From the NCBI RefSeq assembly GCF_900101745.1, contig NZ_FNAD01000007.1:62001-126000 (forward strand): a DNA stretch of 64,000 bases. Reading direction: 5' to 3'. The translations under genes were made by a program, and so were the position numbers. Each line of letters opens with the position of its first letter. The stretch's first letter is position 1. This document shows positions 55,226 to 64,000 of the stretch, in pieces. This stretch comes from Glycomyces harbinensis. GTDB lineage: Bacteria; Actinomycetota; Actinomycetes; Mycobacteriales; Micromonosporaceae. The notes under the pieces are model-generated. The model made no database searches. It saw only the letters and a program-made list of their open reading frames with translations, and had not been told where the DNA came from.

Positions 55226-56556
55226 ACCCCATGACCCACACGCCCGTCGTCACCGGCCTGCGCGTCGTCCCGGTCGCGGGGCACGACTCGATGCTGCTCA
55301 ACCTCAGCGGCGCCCACGCGCCCTTCTTCACCCGCAACCTGGTGATCCTCACCGACGACACCGGCGCGACCGGGATCGGCGAAGTCCCCGGCGGCGAACC
55401 CATCGCCCAGACGCTCAGGGAAGCAAGCGAACTCGTCGTCGGCAGCCCGATCGGCGCCCACCGCGACGTGCTCAACCGGGTGCACCGGCGCTTCGCCCAC
55501 CGCGACGCGGCCGGGCGCGGACGCCAGACCTTCGACCAGCGCGTCGAGATCCACGCCCGCACCGCCCTCGAATCGGCGCTCCTCGACCTCCTCGGCAAGC
55601 ACCTCGGCGTCCCGGTCGCCGCGCTGCTCGGCGACGGCGTCCAACGCGAGAGCGTGCCCGTGCTCGGCTACCTCTTCTACATCGGCGACCGGGGCCGCAC
55701 CGACCTGCCCTACCGCGACGGCACCGGCGAGGACGACCCCTGGCTGCGCCTGCGCGACCAGGAAGCACTCACCCCCGAAGCCGTCGTCGCCCTCGCCGAG
55801 GCCGCCCGGGACCGGTACGGCTTCGGGGACTTCAAACTCAAAGGCGGCGTCCTGCCCGGCAAGGACGAGGCCGCCGCCGTCACCGCGCTCGCCGAGCGCT
55901 TCCCCGACGCCCGCATCACGCTCGACCCCAACGGCGCGTGGTCCCTGCGCGAGGCGATCGACCTGTGCCGCGGCCTCGACGGCGTGCTCGCCTACGCCGA
56001 GGACCCCTGCGGGCCCGAAGGCGGCTCCTCCGGCCGCGAGGTCATGGCCGAGTTCCGCCGGGCCACCGGGATGCGGACGGCGACCAACATGATCGCCTGC
56101 GACTGGCGCGAACTCGCCCAGGCCGTGCGCGCCGAAGCGATCGACATCCCCCTGGCCGACCCGCACTTCTGGACCATGTCCGGCTCGGTGCGCGTCGCGC
56201 AGTTCTGCGACGCCTGGGGGCTGACCTGGGGCTCGCACTCCAACAACCACTTCGACGTGTCGCTGGCGATGTTCACCCACGTCGCCGCCGCCGCGCCGGG
56301 TGCGATCACCGCGATCGACACGCACTGGATCTGGCAGGACGGGCAGCGGCTCACCGCCGAACCGCTCACGATCGCCGACGGCGCGATCAGCGTGCCGACC
56401 GCGCCCGGACTCGGCGTCGAACTCGACCTCGAACAGGTCGAGCTCGCGCACGAGCGATACCTCCGGCACGGCCTCGGCGCGCGCGACGACGCCGCCGCCA
56501 TGCAGTACCTCGCCCCCGGCTGGGCCTTCGACCCGAAGCGCCCCTGCCTGGGCTGA
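55222..56556 (+). CDS. gudD: Glucarate dehydratase
   Basis: A 444-aa enolase-superfamily enzyme of the glucarate/galactarate dehydratase group. DFKLKGG is the KxK acid/base motif. Metal ligands are expected in [15 protein letters not shown] and TNMIACDW, and the catalytic His in SHSNNHFD. It dehydrates D-glucarate or L-idarate to 5-keto-4-deoxyglucarate. The GTG at 55222 overlaps the previous stop; an ATG at 55231 is also possible. Confidence 0.93.
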   Translation: MNPMTHTPVVTGLRVVPVAGHDSMLLNLSGAHAPFFTRNLVILTDDTGATGIGEVPGGEPIAQTLREASELVVGSPIGAHRDVLNRVHRRFAHRDAAGRGRQTFDQRVEIHARTALESALLDLLGKHLGVPVAALLGDGVQRESVPVLGYLFYIGDRGRTDLPYRDGTGEDDPWLRLRDQEALTPEAVVALAEAARDRYGFGDFKLKGGVLPGKDEAAAVTALAERFPDARITLDPNGAWSLREAIDLCRGLDGVLAYAEDPCGPEGGSSGREVMAEFRRATGMRTATNMIACDWRELAQAVRAEAIDIPLADPHFWTMSGSVRVAQFCDAWGLTWGSHSNNHFDVSLAMFTHVAAAAPGAITAIDTHWIWQDGQRLTAEPLTIADGAISVPTAPGLGVELDLEQVELAHERYLRHGLGARDDAAAMQYLAPGWAFDPKRPCLG

Positions 56557-56599
56557 CCCCTTCCCCCGCACACGACCGTCACTCAATGAGGAGCCGATC

Positions 56600-57604
56600 A
56601 TGAACCCCCGACCCTTCACCCGGCGAGGACTGCTCGCCACCACGGCAGCCGTACCGGTCGCCGCGCTCACCGCCTGCAACGGCGTGCAGGGCGGCGCCGA
56701 TGCCGCCGAGAACGACTTCCCCACGCGCGCCGTCGACTTCACGGTGCCGTTCGACGCCGGCGGCTCCAGCGACCTGCTCAGCCGCGCCGCCTGCCTCGCC
56801 GCCGAAGAGCCGCTCGGCCAGTCGATCGCCCTGACCAACAAGCCGGGCGCCAACGGCGCCGTCGGCCTCAAGGAGCTCTTGTCCGGCGACGCCGACGGCT
56901 ACTCGATCGCCCTCGCGGTCAAGTCGCTGTTCGCGATCACGCCGCTGGTCGTCGACGACCCCGACGCGGTCTCGATCGACGACTTCCGGATCATCGCGAC
57001 GCTCACCAACGAGGCCTACGTCCTGGTGGTGCACGCAGACTCGCCTTACCAGTCCCTTGAGGACCTGGTCGCCGCCCCGTCGCTGAACTACGGCACCGCC
57101 GGCGTCGGCACCGGCGGGCAGCTCTCGCTGGCGCTCCTGTTCGGCCTGGCCGGCACCGAGGCCACCGACGTGCCCTTCGACGGCGGCGCGCCCGCGGTGA
57201 CCGCGCTCCTGGGCCAGGAGATCGACGCCGTCTCCGGATCGCTCGCCGAGACGATGCCGCAGATCGAGGCCGGGGCGCTGCGCCCGCTGACGGTCTTCTC
57301 CGAGGAGCGCAGCCCGTTCCTCGCCGACGTGCCGACCGCGGCCGAATCCGGGTACGAGGTCGTCGTCGACCAGCGCCGCTTCGTCGTCGCGCCCGGCGAA
57401 GTCTCCGACACCGTGGCGGGCGCGCTCGTCCTCGCGTTCGAGCAGGCCCGCCAGGACCCCGACTACCAGGCGTTCCTGCAGGACAACTTCATGGACGTGT
57501 GGGAGGTCGAGGACATCGAGGCCCGGAACCACCTGAGCGAGGCCGCCCAGCAGTACGCGCAGAACGTGGCCGACGCCGGCCTGACCCTCGGCGACGGATC
57601 GTGA
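56600..57604 (+). CDS. tctC: Tripartite tricarboxylate transporter substrate-binding protein TctC
   Basis: A 334-aa exported binding protein. The signal RRGLLATTAAVPVAALTAC ends in a lipobox-like LTAC, with a twin-arginine-like start. Family pattern: VDFTVPFDAGGSSDLLSR, NKPGANGAVGL, NYGTAGVGTGGQLSLALL, VPFDGGAPAVTALLG. GAGGAG lies 6 bases before the ATG. It presumably binds D-glucarate and not citrate, judging from the operon. Confidence 0.9.
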   Translation: MNPRPFTRRGLLATTAAVPVAALTACNGVQGGADAAENDFPTRAVDFTVPFDAGGSSDLLSRAACLAAEEPLGQSIALTNKPGANGAVGLKELLSGDADGYSIALAVKSLFAITPLVVDDPDAVSIDDFRIIATLTNEAYVLVVHADSPYQSLEDLVAAPSLNYGTAGVGTGGQLSLALLFGLAGTEATDVPFDGGAPAVTALLGQEIDAVSGSLAETMPQIEAGALRPLTVFSEERSPFLADVPTAAESGYEVVVDQRRFVVAPGEVSDTVAGALVLAFEQARQDPDYQAFLQDNFMDVWEVEDIEARNHLSEAAQQYAQNVADAGLTLGDGS

Positions 57605-58110
57605 GCGCTCTCCCCATGGCGGAGAACGAGACCGAAGACGCCCTCCCGGAACCGGACGCACCGGCTCCGGGCGGGCGGGGCCTGGCCGCGGTCGCCGGGG
57701 CGGTGCCGGTCGTCCTCGGCGCGGCCGCGGCCTGGCTGAGCCTGCGCCTCGACATCGGCACCCTCACCGACCCCGGGCCCGGCCTGTGGCCCCTGATCGT
57801 CTCGGCGCTCCTGGTCGCGACCGGGATCGGCATCCTCGTCTCGGCCCGCCGCGCCGGAGGCACCGAGGCGTTCACGCGCGGCGCGATCAGCGTGGCCGCC
57901 GCCGCGGTCGCCCTCTTCGCGTACGCGAGCCTGTTCGAGGTCGTCGGGTTCGAGATCCCGACGCTGCTCCTGCTGGCGGCGTGGCTGCGGTTCCTCGGCC
58001 GCGAGTCGTGGCTGAGCACCGCGCTCTTGTCGGTGGGCGTCACCGCCGCCGCGTACGCCCTGTTCATCCTCGGCCTCGGGGTGCCGCTGCCGCACCTGAT
58101 CGTCCTCTGA
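57601..58110 (+). CDS. tctB: TctB-like small membrane subunit
   Basis: A 169-aa protein with four hydrophobic segments (AGAVPVVLGAAAAWLSL, WPLIVSALLVATGIGILV and others), the size and layout of TctB. The GTG at 57601 overlaps the tctC stop by 4 bases; an ATG at 57616 is an alternative. The N-terminal 20 residues are acidic and proline-rich. It partners with TctA in the membrane. Confidence 0.85.
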   Translation: MSALPMAENETEDALPEPDAPAPGGRGLAAVAGAVPVVLGAAAAWLSLRLDIGTLTDPGPGLWPLIVSALLVATGIGILVSARRAGGTEAFTRGAISVAAAAVALFAYASLFEVVGFEIPTLLLLAAWLRFLGRESWLSTALLSVGVTAAAYALFILGLGVPLPHLIVL

Positions 58111-58133
58111 CCGTCCCCTCTGGAGCATCGACC

Positions 58134-59645
58134 ATGGACCTCTCACCTGTGCTCACCGGCTTCTCGGTGGCGTTCGAACCGGAGAACCTGCTGTTCTGCC
58201 TCCTGGGCGTCACGATCGGCATGCTCATCGGCGTGCTGCCGGGCCTCGGCCCGGCGGCCACCATCGCGATCCTGCTGCCGATCACCTACAACCTGGAGCC
58301 CGCGGCGGCGGTCATCATGCTCGCCGGGATCTTCTACGGCGCCCAGTACGGCGGGACCATCACCTCGGTGCTCCTCAAACTGCCCGGCGAGGCCTCCACG
58401 GTGGTGACGGCCATCGACGGGCACGCGCTCGCCAAGCGCGGCGAGGCCGGATCGGCGCTCGGCGTCGCCGCCCTCGCCTCGTTCATCGGCGGCACGGCCT
58501 CGATCCTCCTGCTCTCGTTCATCGCCCCGGCCCTGGCGGGAGTCGCGCTCGCGTTCGGCCCCGCCGAGTACACCGTCCTGGCGCTCATCGGGATCTTCCT
58601 CGTCGGCACCCTCGGCAGCGGCTCACTCGTCAAGAGCGCCGCCGCGGCCGCCGCCGGGCTGCTGCTCGCCACCGTCGGCCTCGACCCGCTCCTGGGCACG
58701 CCCCGCTTCACGTTCGGCACCGACCAGCTCGCCGACGGCATCGACTTCGTGATCGTCGCGATGGGGCTGTTCGGCATCGGGGAGATCCTCTACAACCTCG
58801 AACACCGCGACCGGCCGCAGTCGGCGGTCCCCGCCTTCGGACGCGCGATCCCCAGCCGCGCCCAGTGGCTGCGCTCGCGGCTGGCGATCCTGCGCGGCTC
58901 GGCGGTCGGCTTCGTGCTCGGCATCCTCCCCGGCGGCGGCGCCACGATGTCCTCGCTCGTCGCCTACGCCGTGGAGAAGCGCAGCGCGAAGGACCCGTCC
59001 CGGTTCGGCAAGGGCGCCATCGAAGGCGTCGCCGGGCCCGAATCGGCGAACAACGCGGCCGCCACCTCCTCGTTCATTCCCCTGCTGACGCTCGGCATCC
59101 CGGCGAACGCGACCATGGCCGTGCTGTTCGGCGCGCTCATGCTGCAGGGCATCACCCCCGGTCCGGCGCTCATGACCGAGCACCCGGACGTCTTCTGGGG
59201 CGTGGTCAACTCGATGTACCTGGGCAATCTCCTGCTGCTGGCGCTGAGCATCCCGCTGATCGGGGTCTTCGTCCGCATGCTCAAGATCCGCCCCGGCGTC
59301 CTCGCCCCGATCACGATCGTCATCACCATGCTCGGCGTCTACAGCATCCGCAACAACGCCTTCGACATGCTGCTGGCGGTCGCCCTCGGCCTGGTCGGCT
59401 ACGCGATGCGCAAGCTCGGCTTCGAGCCCGGGCCGTTCGTGCTCGCCTTCGTCCTCGGCTCACTCCTGGAAGGCTCGTTCCGCCGCTCGATGCGCATCTT
59501 CGGCGGCGACGTCACCGAGTTCGTCCAGCGCCCGCTGTCCGCCACGCTCGTCGGCGTCCTGGTCCTGACGGTCGTCGTCATCCCCGTGCTCCGCGCCGTC
59601 CGCGCCAGGCAGATCGACCGCGCGACGGAACCGGCCGAGTCCTGA
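58134..59645 (+). CDS. tctA: Tripartite tricarboxylate transporter large membrane subunit TctA
   Basis: A 503-aa protein with about 11-12 hydrophobic helices. The TctA signatures are clear: GVLPGLGPAATIAILLPITY, FYGAQYGGTITSVLLKLPGE, GILPGGGATMSSLVAYAVEKR and GPESANNAAATSSFIPLLTLGIP. It uses an ion gradient to move the substrate supplied by TctC. It is the last gene of the glucarate operon. Confidence 0.93.
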   Translation: MDLSPVLTGFSVAFEPENLLFCLLGVTIGMLIGVLPGLGPAATIAILLPITYNLEPAAAVIMLAGIFYGAQYGGTITSVLLKLPGEASTVVTAIDGHALAKRGEAGSALGVAALASFIGGTASILLLSFIAPALAGVALAFGPAEYTVLALIGIFLVGTLGSGSLVKSAAAAAAGLLLATVGLDPLLGTPRFTFGTDQLADGIDFVIVAMGLFGIGEILYNLEHRDRPQSAVPAFGRAIPSRAQWLRSRLAILRGSAVGFVLGILPGGGATMSSLVAYAVEKRSAKDPSRFGKGAIEGVAGPESANNAAATSSFIPLLTLGIPANATMAVLFGALMLQGITPGPALMTEHPDVFWGVVNSMYLGNLLLLALSIPLIGVFVRMLKIRPGVLAPITIVITMLGVYSIRNNAFDMLLAVALGLVGYAMRKLGFEPGPFVLAFVLGSLLEGSFRRSMRIFGGDVTEFVQRPLSATLVGVLVLTVVVIPVLRAVRARQIDRATEPAES

Positions 59646-59773
59646 CCGCGGGCCGCCCTGCGCCCCAACCTCATCCGATTCCCGAGCCTCTGTGCGGGTC
59701 TGTGACGTTTGCGTTACCGGGTACCCTTGATGAACCTGTCGCAAGCCCCCTGCAGACTGGAGTCCACCCCCAC

Positions 59774-62377
59774 ATGAGTCTGATCTTCGAGGTCATCGGT
59801 CTCATCTCGGACCTCATGGGACTCGAATTCCGCGAACGGCTGCCCCGCCTGCGAGTGCGCCGCGCGATCAGGCGAGCGGCACGCCGCGCCGTCCACCAGG
59901 CGGTGAGGACCACCGGCGCCGCCTCCGGTTTCGGCATCGTCCTGCGCGAGCGGCTCGCCGACCTCCGCGAAGACGAGGTCATCGACGACTACGGCAACCT
60001 CGTCCTGCGCGACAGCCTCGCCCTCCGCCTCGGCCTCATCGACCCGGTCACCGCGGACGGCGTCGACCACGCCGCACTCGTCCGCGAACTCCGCCGCGCG
60101 CTCCTGGCCGAGATCGGACGCCAAGGCGGCAGCGGCGGCGTCCTCCAGAACCTGCACGCCCGGATCCGGGACGCCCGCCAGGCGTACCTCGGACCCGCCG
60201 AGCATCTCGAAGTCGACTTCTCCGACACCGTCTTCGCCCTGCCCGCTTCGAACGAGCAGGTCATCGGTCGAGACGACGAGCTCGCGGCCCTGCTCGACCA
60301 CTGCCGGACCGCCGGCGGGGCGACCATCGTGTGGATCCACGGCGACACCGGCTCCGGAAAGACCACGCTCGCGGTCGAACTCGCCCGCCGCCTCGATGAA
60401 CGCAACGGACTCGCCGTCCCGTTCGTGCGGATGCGCGGCTCCTCCCGCGAGCTCGGCGGCGGCGTCTTCCGCGACACCGACGCCTATCTGGCCCTCGCCG
60501 ATCTGCTGCGCCGCTACGACATCCTCAGCGCCGACCGCATGGCCGAACCCGAACTGCGCGCCCGCTGGAAGAGCGTGGTCCGCCATCGCAACGTCCAGGC
60601 CGTGGTCCTCGACGACGTGCTCGACATCGCCCAGGTCGAGCCGTTCCTTCCCGGGGACGGACACTGCGTCGTCATCGTCTCCAGCCGTGTGGCCCCGCCC
60701 GGCCTGCTCGCCCGCAGCCTGGCCATTCCGGCCCTGCCCGCCGAGGCGGTCCTGCGCCATCTCGCCGGACTCGAAGCCGACGACGGCAACCAGATCGGCG
60801 GCCTCATCCGCAGCATTTCGGCGGCGCCCCTGGCGATGCCCTTGATCCGTCTCCTGAGCGGCCGCCCCCGGGCCGCGATCAACGGCCTGCTGGAGAAGGT
60901 GCAGGACGTCGACCTCATCGCCGCCGCCCATCGCTTCGCCGTCGAACGCCTGGACGCGGACCTGCGCCGATCGCTCGGCCTGCTCGCCGCGCAACCGGGG
61001 TTCCGGCTCACCGCCGAGGTCCTGGCCGCACTCGACGGGACCGAGACCGCCACGGCCGCTTCCCGACTCCATACGCTCTCCGAGTTGGGGCTGCTCAAGG
61101 TCGGAGCGGACGGCGCCTACGGATTCCACGACCGCACCTATCTGCACATCGAAGCCGAATTGGACGAGTTCGTCTCCGCGGCGGACGGTGAGGCGGCCCG
61201 GCTTCGGCTGCTGCTCCACCAGCTCGACCGCGCCCGCGCGGTCAGCGCCCACTTCGACGACGCCCAGGGACGCCGCTCCAGGATCCGCCCCGCCAACCTG
61301 AGGTTCAGTGCGGCCGAAGCGCAGCGGTGGCTCACACTCGAGCGGCGAAATCTCGTCGACGCGTTGAACTACCACCGTGAGCACCGCGAAACCGGGACCA
61401 CGGTCGTTCTGACCGACATCTGCCTGCTGGTCGGCCCGTCGCTGCTGCGCATCGGCTACACCCGCGACGCGGAGGTGTTCCTCAGGGCCGCCGCCGAACT
61501 CGCCACGGAACTCGACGACCGGCTCGCCGAGGCCGAAGCCCGGCGAGCGCTCGGCGGGCGCGTACTGCGCATGGCCGACCGGTATGCCGACGCCGAGAAG
61601 GAACTCCGCCGCGCGATCGAGCTGTACGTGGCACTCGGGGACGCTGAAGGCGAGGCCGGCGCCCGCAACGGGCTCGGCCACATCGCCAGGCTGCGGGAGG
61701 ACTGGGACGCGGCGGTCCGGCAGCTCCAGTCCGCACGCGAGGGCTATGTGGAGTTGGGGCTCGATCGGGGCGAGGCCGAATGCCTGCTCGGGCTGGCAGA
61801 AGTCGCGATGCTGCGGGACGAACGGGATCTGGACCTGGCGTTCACGCACTACCGCGACGCGGGGCGCCTCTTCCAGGACCGCAACGATCTTCACGGGCTC
61901 GCCGAGTCGTGTTGGGGCCGCGGAGAGGTGTCCCGGCTGCGCGGCGCTCTTCCGGAGGCCGCACGCTTCTACGAGACCGCCCTGGACCTGGCGCGGCAGA
62001 CCCACGACCAGCTGGTCGAGGGCGAGACCCGCCGTGGACTGGGGGAGCTCGCCGTCGCGGAAGGGCAGCTGACCGAGGCCCTGGCCCACTTCGACGCCGC
62101 CGTCGGACTGCATCAGCGCATCATGGACCAAGTCGGCACCGCCGACGCCCTCGCGCGCCGAGGCGAGACGCTGCTGGCGCTGGGGCGACACGACGAGGCC
62201 CGGAGCGCTCTCGACGAGGCCGGGAAGCTGTACGCCGGCATCGGGCACAGTCATGCCGAGCGGATGCGACAGCTGTTGGCGGAGCACGGATCGCGTGAGA
62301 ACGCGGAAGGTCCCGTAAAGCGGCGCCGCGGGATGCGGAAGGACGGCGGCGGAGGTGGGAATGGAAACGGCAGATGA
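59774..62377 (+). CDS. STAND NTPase with C-terminal TPRs
   Basis: An 867-aa protein. The N-terminal 160 residues (amphipathic, Arg-rich: RLRVRRAIRRAARRAVHQAV) match no domain I recognise. The NTPase has Walker A GDTGSGKT (190-197) and Walker B AVVLDDVL, followed by a winged-helix region and TPRs from about residue 560 (ELYVALGDAEGEAGARNGLGHIARL). It lacks the HTH of the two NB-ARC regulators above, so the output may be protein-level. It overlaps the GNAT gene by 17 bases. The role is unknown; a regulatory or conflict function is possible. Confidence 0.78.
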   Translation: MSLIFEVIGLISDLMGLEFRERLPRLRVRRAIRRAARRAVHQAVRTTGAASGFGIVLRERLADLREDEVIDDYGNLVLRDSLALRLGLIDPVTADGVDHAALVRELRRALLAEIGRQGGSGGVLQNLHARIRDARQAYLGPAEHLEVDFSDTVFALPASNEQVIGRDDELAALLDHCRTAGGATIVWIHGDTGSGKTTLAVELARRLDERNGLAVPFVRMRGSSRELGGGVFRDTDAYLALADLLRRYDILSADRMAEPELRARWKSVVRHRNVQAVVLDDVLDIAQVEPFLPGDGHCVVIVSSRVAPPGLLARSLAIPALPAEAVLRHLAGLEADDGNQIGGLIRSISAAPLAMPLIRLLSGRPRAAINGLLEKVQDVDLIAAAHRFAVERLDADLRRSLGLLAAQPGFRLTAEVLAALDGTETATAASRLHTLSELGLLKVGADGAYGFHDRTYLHIEAELDEFVSAADGEAARLRLLLHQLDRARAVSAHFDDAQGRRSRIRPANLRFSAAEAQRWLTLERRNLVDALNYHREHRETGTTVVLTDICLLVGPSLLRIGYTRDAEVFLRAAAELATELDDRLAEAEARRALGGRVLRMADRYADAEKELRRAIELYVALGDAEGEAGARNGLGHIARLREDWDAAVRQLQSAREGYVELGLDRGEAECLLGLAEVAMLRDERDLDLAFTHYRDAGRLFQDRNDLHGLAESCWGRGEVSRLRGALPEAARFYETALDLARQTHDQLVEGETRRGLGELAVAEGQLTEALAHFDAAVGLHQRIMDQVGTADALARRGETLLALGRHDEARSALDEAGKLYAGIGHSHAERMRQLLAEHGSRENAEGPVKRRRGMRKDGGGGGNGNGR

Positions 62378-62795
62378 GTACGTCATCTCCACCGATCCCG
62401 AACGGCTCGATCTCGACTGGGTCCACCGGGTGCTGTCGACCGACACGTACTGGGCGCCAGGGCGGCCGAAGGAGCGCGTGGCCCAGGCCCTGGAGCACTC
62501 GGTGTGCTACGGGCTGTACGAGGCCGGGGACCGCCAGGTCGGCTTCGCCCGGCTGGTGACCGACCGGACGGTGTTCGCCTGGCTCGGCGACGTCTACATC
62601 GACCGGTCGGTGCGAGGCCGGGGGTTGTCGAAGCGCTTGATCGAGCAGGTCGTGGCGGATGTCGAGGACATGCAGCTGCGGCGGATCATCCTGTCCACGG
62701 ATGACGCGGACGGGCTGTACCGCAAGTTCGGGTTCACCGATCTCGACCGAGAAGAGACCGTGTGGCTGCAGCGCCTTTGGCCCGACCACAAGTAG
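62361..62795 (+). CDS. GNAT-family N-acetyltransferase
   Basis: A 144-aa protein with the GNAT core GDVYIDRSVRGRGLSKRLIEQVVAD (acetyl-CoA P-loop RGRGLS) and LYRKFGFTD. GGAGG lies 5 bases before the ATG (METADEY), which is inside the end of the STAND gene, so the two are coupled. The substrate is unknown. Confidence 0.87.
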   Translation: METADEYVISTDPERLDLDWVHRVLSTDTYWAPGRPKERVAQALEHSVCYGLYEAGDRQVGFARLVTDRTVFAWLGDVYIDRSVRGRGLSKRLIEQVVADVEDMQLRRIILSTDDADGLYRKFGFTDLDREETVWLQRLWPDHK

Positions 62796-62844
62796 GGACG
62801 CCGACTGCCGCCGCGTCGCAGCAAGGTGGCCGACCGTGCCGCGA

Positions 62845-62862
62845 TTCCAATGGATTCCAACG
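62845..62862 (+). promoter_or_regulatory. TTCCAACG direct-repeat site E
   Basis: TTCCAATGG ATTCCAACG, the cleanest copy in the window, 70 bases upstream of the EspC-like start. Confidence 0.55.
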
Positions 62863-62931
62863 TGCAGTGGCAAATTCGCGTGCTCGGATCCAGGCTTGAC
62901 CCGATGCCCGAATCCATAGCAGGTGGAGTCC

Positions 62932-63303
62932 ATGACCGAGCAGTACCGCAGTGATCCCGACGCCATCAGAGATGTCGCCCTCGGCGAGATGCAGCCCATC
63001 GCCGACGACATCGAGGAGGCACGCCTCGAATTCTTCAGGACGGAGGGCGATGCCAGCGCGGCGTTCCGCGAAGCGGGCATCAGCGTGCTCGGCTCCGAGG
63101 TGGCCTCGTACGGCCCGTTCAGCGGTGTCAAGGAGCGCTGGAGCCAGTTCACCGAGGCGTTGTCGGAGTGTCTGAACATCTCCGAAGAACGCATCCAGGA
63201 CGCCGCGGAGGCACTCCTCCGGATCGCCGAAGAATACGAGCAGTTCGACACGGAGACCGCGGGGGAGTTCCACTCCCTCCACACCGCGGCCGACAAGGGT
63301 TAG
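62932..63303 (+). CDS. EspC-like type VII secretion target
   Basis: A 123-aa all-helical protein of the ESX-secreted EspC type: SDPDAIRDVALGEMQPIADDIEEA, SYGPFSGVKERW and EALLRIAEEYEQFDTETAGEF. The C-terminal YEQFD fits the YxxxD/E type VII export signal. GGAG is only 3 bases before the ATG (GTG 62923 is an alternative). It is followed 9 bases later by a larger partner. No ESX machinery gene is inside the window. Confidence 0.75.
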   Translation: MTEQYRSDPDAIRDVALGEMQPIADDIEEARLEFFRTEGDASAAFREAGISVLGSEVASYGPFSGVKERWSQFTEALSECLNISEERIQDAAEALLRIAEEYEQFDTETAGEFHSLHTAADKG

Positions 63304-63312
63304 GGCGAGGAC

Positions 63313-64000
63313 ATGCCGAAGGGGGACCAGTCGTTCATTTCGGACGCGAGGACGGCCCACCAGCAGGTCGAGCGGGCGATCATGTCAAAGACGCCGCTCG
63401 GCGCGCAGAACGGGGAGGCGGCCGAACTGCTGACGAGCATCCGCTTCTACACCGGCTACTTCATCGAGGTCGGCGCCATATCAGGCGGAACGGCCCAGGT
63501 GCGCGACCGCATCGTTCGCGTCATCCTGCCCGAACTGGAGCGCTACGAGCTCGCCAACACCCAGAACCCGGCCGAGATCATCCGCGGCAAGCTCGTGGAC
63601 TGGGAGGGTCCTTCCGGCAGCAGCGCCTACCAGTTCAAATGGGACTACCTGCCGGCCCTGGCCGGGTCCCTGGAGATGACCTTCTCGGCATTCCAGGCGC
63701 TCGCCGGGGTGATGGCGGCGATGGAGGCCGTGCTCGACAAGGCCCGAGAGCGGTACCTCGCGCTCATGAGCAGCGCAGTCGACGCCATCACCGAAGGCGC
63801 CGAGTCCGGCAGCCCCCTGGCCGAGGCCACGAGCGCGACGACGCAGATCTCCTCGGCCATCGGCACGGGGTTCGGCGTCGGCGCCGTGATCGGACCCGTC
63901 GCGGGCGCCATCGTGGGCGTCCTCGGCGCCATCGGAGCGATCATCGACGCCGCCACAGCGGACACCGGCGGCGACGGCGTATTGGCGGTCATGCGCAACA
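63313..64000 (+). CDS. Probable type VII secretion substrate, 3' truncated
   Basis: At least 229 codons, open at the window edge. It starts MPKGDQSFISDARTAHQQVERAI. The first 150 residues are helical with a W-x-G-like turn (VDWEGPSGSSAYQFKWDYL), then SALEM-like helices and a long Gly/Ala-rich hydrophobic region (IGTGFGVGAVIGPVAGAIVGVLGAIGA) as in EspB/PPE-like or toxin-delivery proteins. GAGG lies 2 bases before the ATG. It follows the EspC-like gene, the common order for a chaperone-like partner and its secreted effector. The C-terminal domain, which would tell the activity, is missing. Confidence 0.7.
   Translation, partial: MPKGDQSFISDARTAHQQVERAIMSKTPLGAQNGEAAELLTSIRFYTGYFIEVGAISGGTAQVRDRIVRVILPELERYELANTQNPAEIIRGKLVDWEGPSGSSAYQFKWDYLPALAGSLEMTFSAFQALAGVMAAMEAVLDKARERYLALMSSAVDAITEGAESGSPLAEATSATTQISSAIGTGFGVGAVIGPVAGAIVGVLGAIGAIIDAATADTGGDGVLAVMRN

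Overview
This is a very GC-rich window (roughly 70% G+C) with GTG/TTG starts, many 4-base ATGA/GTGA start-stop overlaps, several apparently leaderless genes, lipoprotein and Sec signals of actinobacterial type, an MsiK-style sugar importer without its own ATPase, tandem-HTH NB-ARC/TPR regulators and an EspC-like type VII secretion substrate. All of this points to a chromosomal segment of a filamentous or soil Actinomycetota. A Glycomyces-like genus is possible, but the genus cannot be fixed from the sequence. I saw no rRNA, tRNA, CRISPR array, transposase or phage genes. Only one gene-poor stretch exceeds 300 bases (45371-45899), and it holds two micro-ORFs and two terminators.

Layout. 1-1287: end of a secreted TAP-like peptidase. 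1442-16795: an alpha-galactoside/alpha-glucoside utilisation locus with a secreted GH97, a cytoplasmic GH97, a lipoprotein plus two permeases of a sugar ABC importer, a GH36 alpha-galactosidase, aldose 1-epimerase, an AraC regulator, and a divergent DUF5107/TPR protein. 16812-20720: CPBP protease, a VOC protein preceded by a translationally coupled 48-aa protein, a LysR regulator, an NmrA-type reductase and an NTF2-like protein. 20946-25786: an AztABCD-type zinc importer with divergent aztA/aztB, a Zur-like box in the shared promoter and two AztD-type propellers. 25905-33890: secreted HAF-repeat protein, lipoprotein, tandem-HTH NB-ARC/TPR regulator, MFS pump, an internally duplicated protein and an uncharacterised helical protein. 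33835-38186: a redox/electrophile-response cluster (LLM monooxygenase, F420-reductase-like protein, AhpD-like protein, pirin-GNAT fusion, MarR) whose three promoters carry one 18-bp operator. 38237-40380: DHA2 drug exporter with its TetR. 40513-45899: DinB-like protein, lipoprotein, second NB-ARC/TPR regulator, membrane protein with a coupled 19-aa leader, and a tandem pair of 19-aa peptides. 45900-52817: secreted protein, NDH-2-like flavoprotein with an ECF41-type sigma factor, degenerate vanadium haloperoxidase, ketopantoate-reductase-like protein, TetR and LysR. 52917-59645: D-glucarate catabolism (kdgD, aldehyde dehydrogenase, gudD) with a tripartite tricarboxylate transporter (tctCBA). 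59774-64000: STAND NTPase with TPRs, GNAT, EspC-like protein and the start of a larger type VII substrate.

Three observations stand out. A 9-bp-period direct repeat (consensus TTCCAACGG ATTCCAACG) occurs in five intergenic regions and is often near the NB-ARC/STAND regulators, so it may define an undescribed regulon. A tandem pair of 19-residue peptides (MRDREYR...DWRR..DW.) sits downstream of one copy. The MarR-family locus carries the same 18-bp near-palindrome at all three of its promoters.
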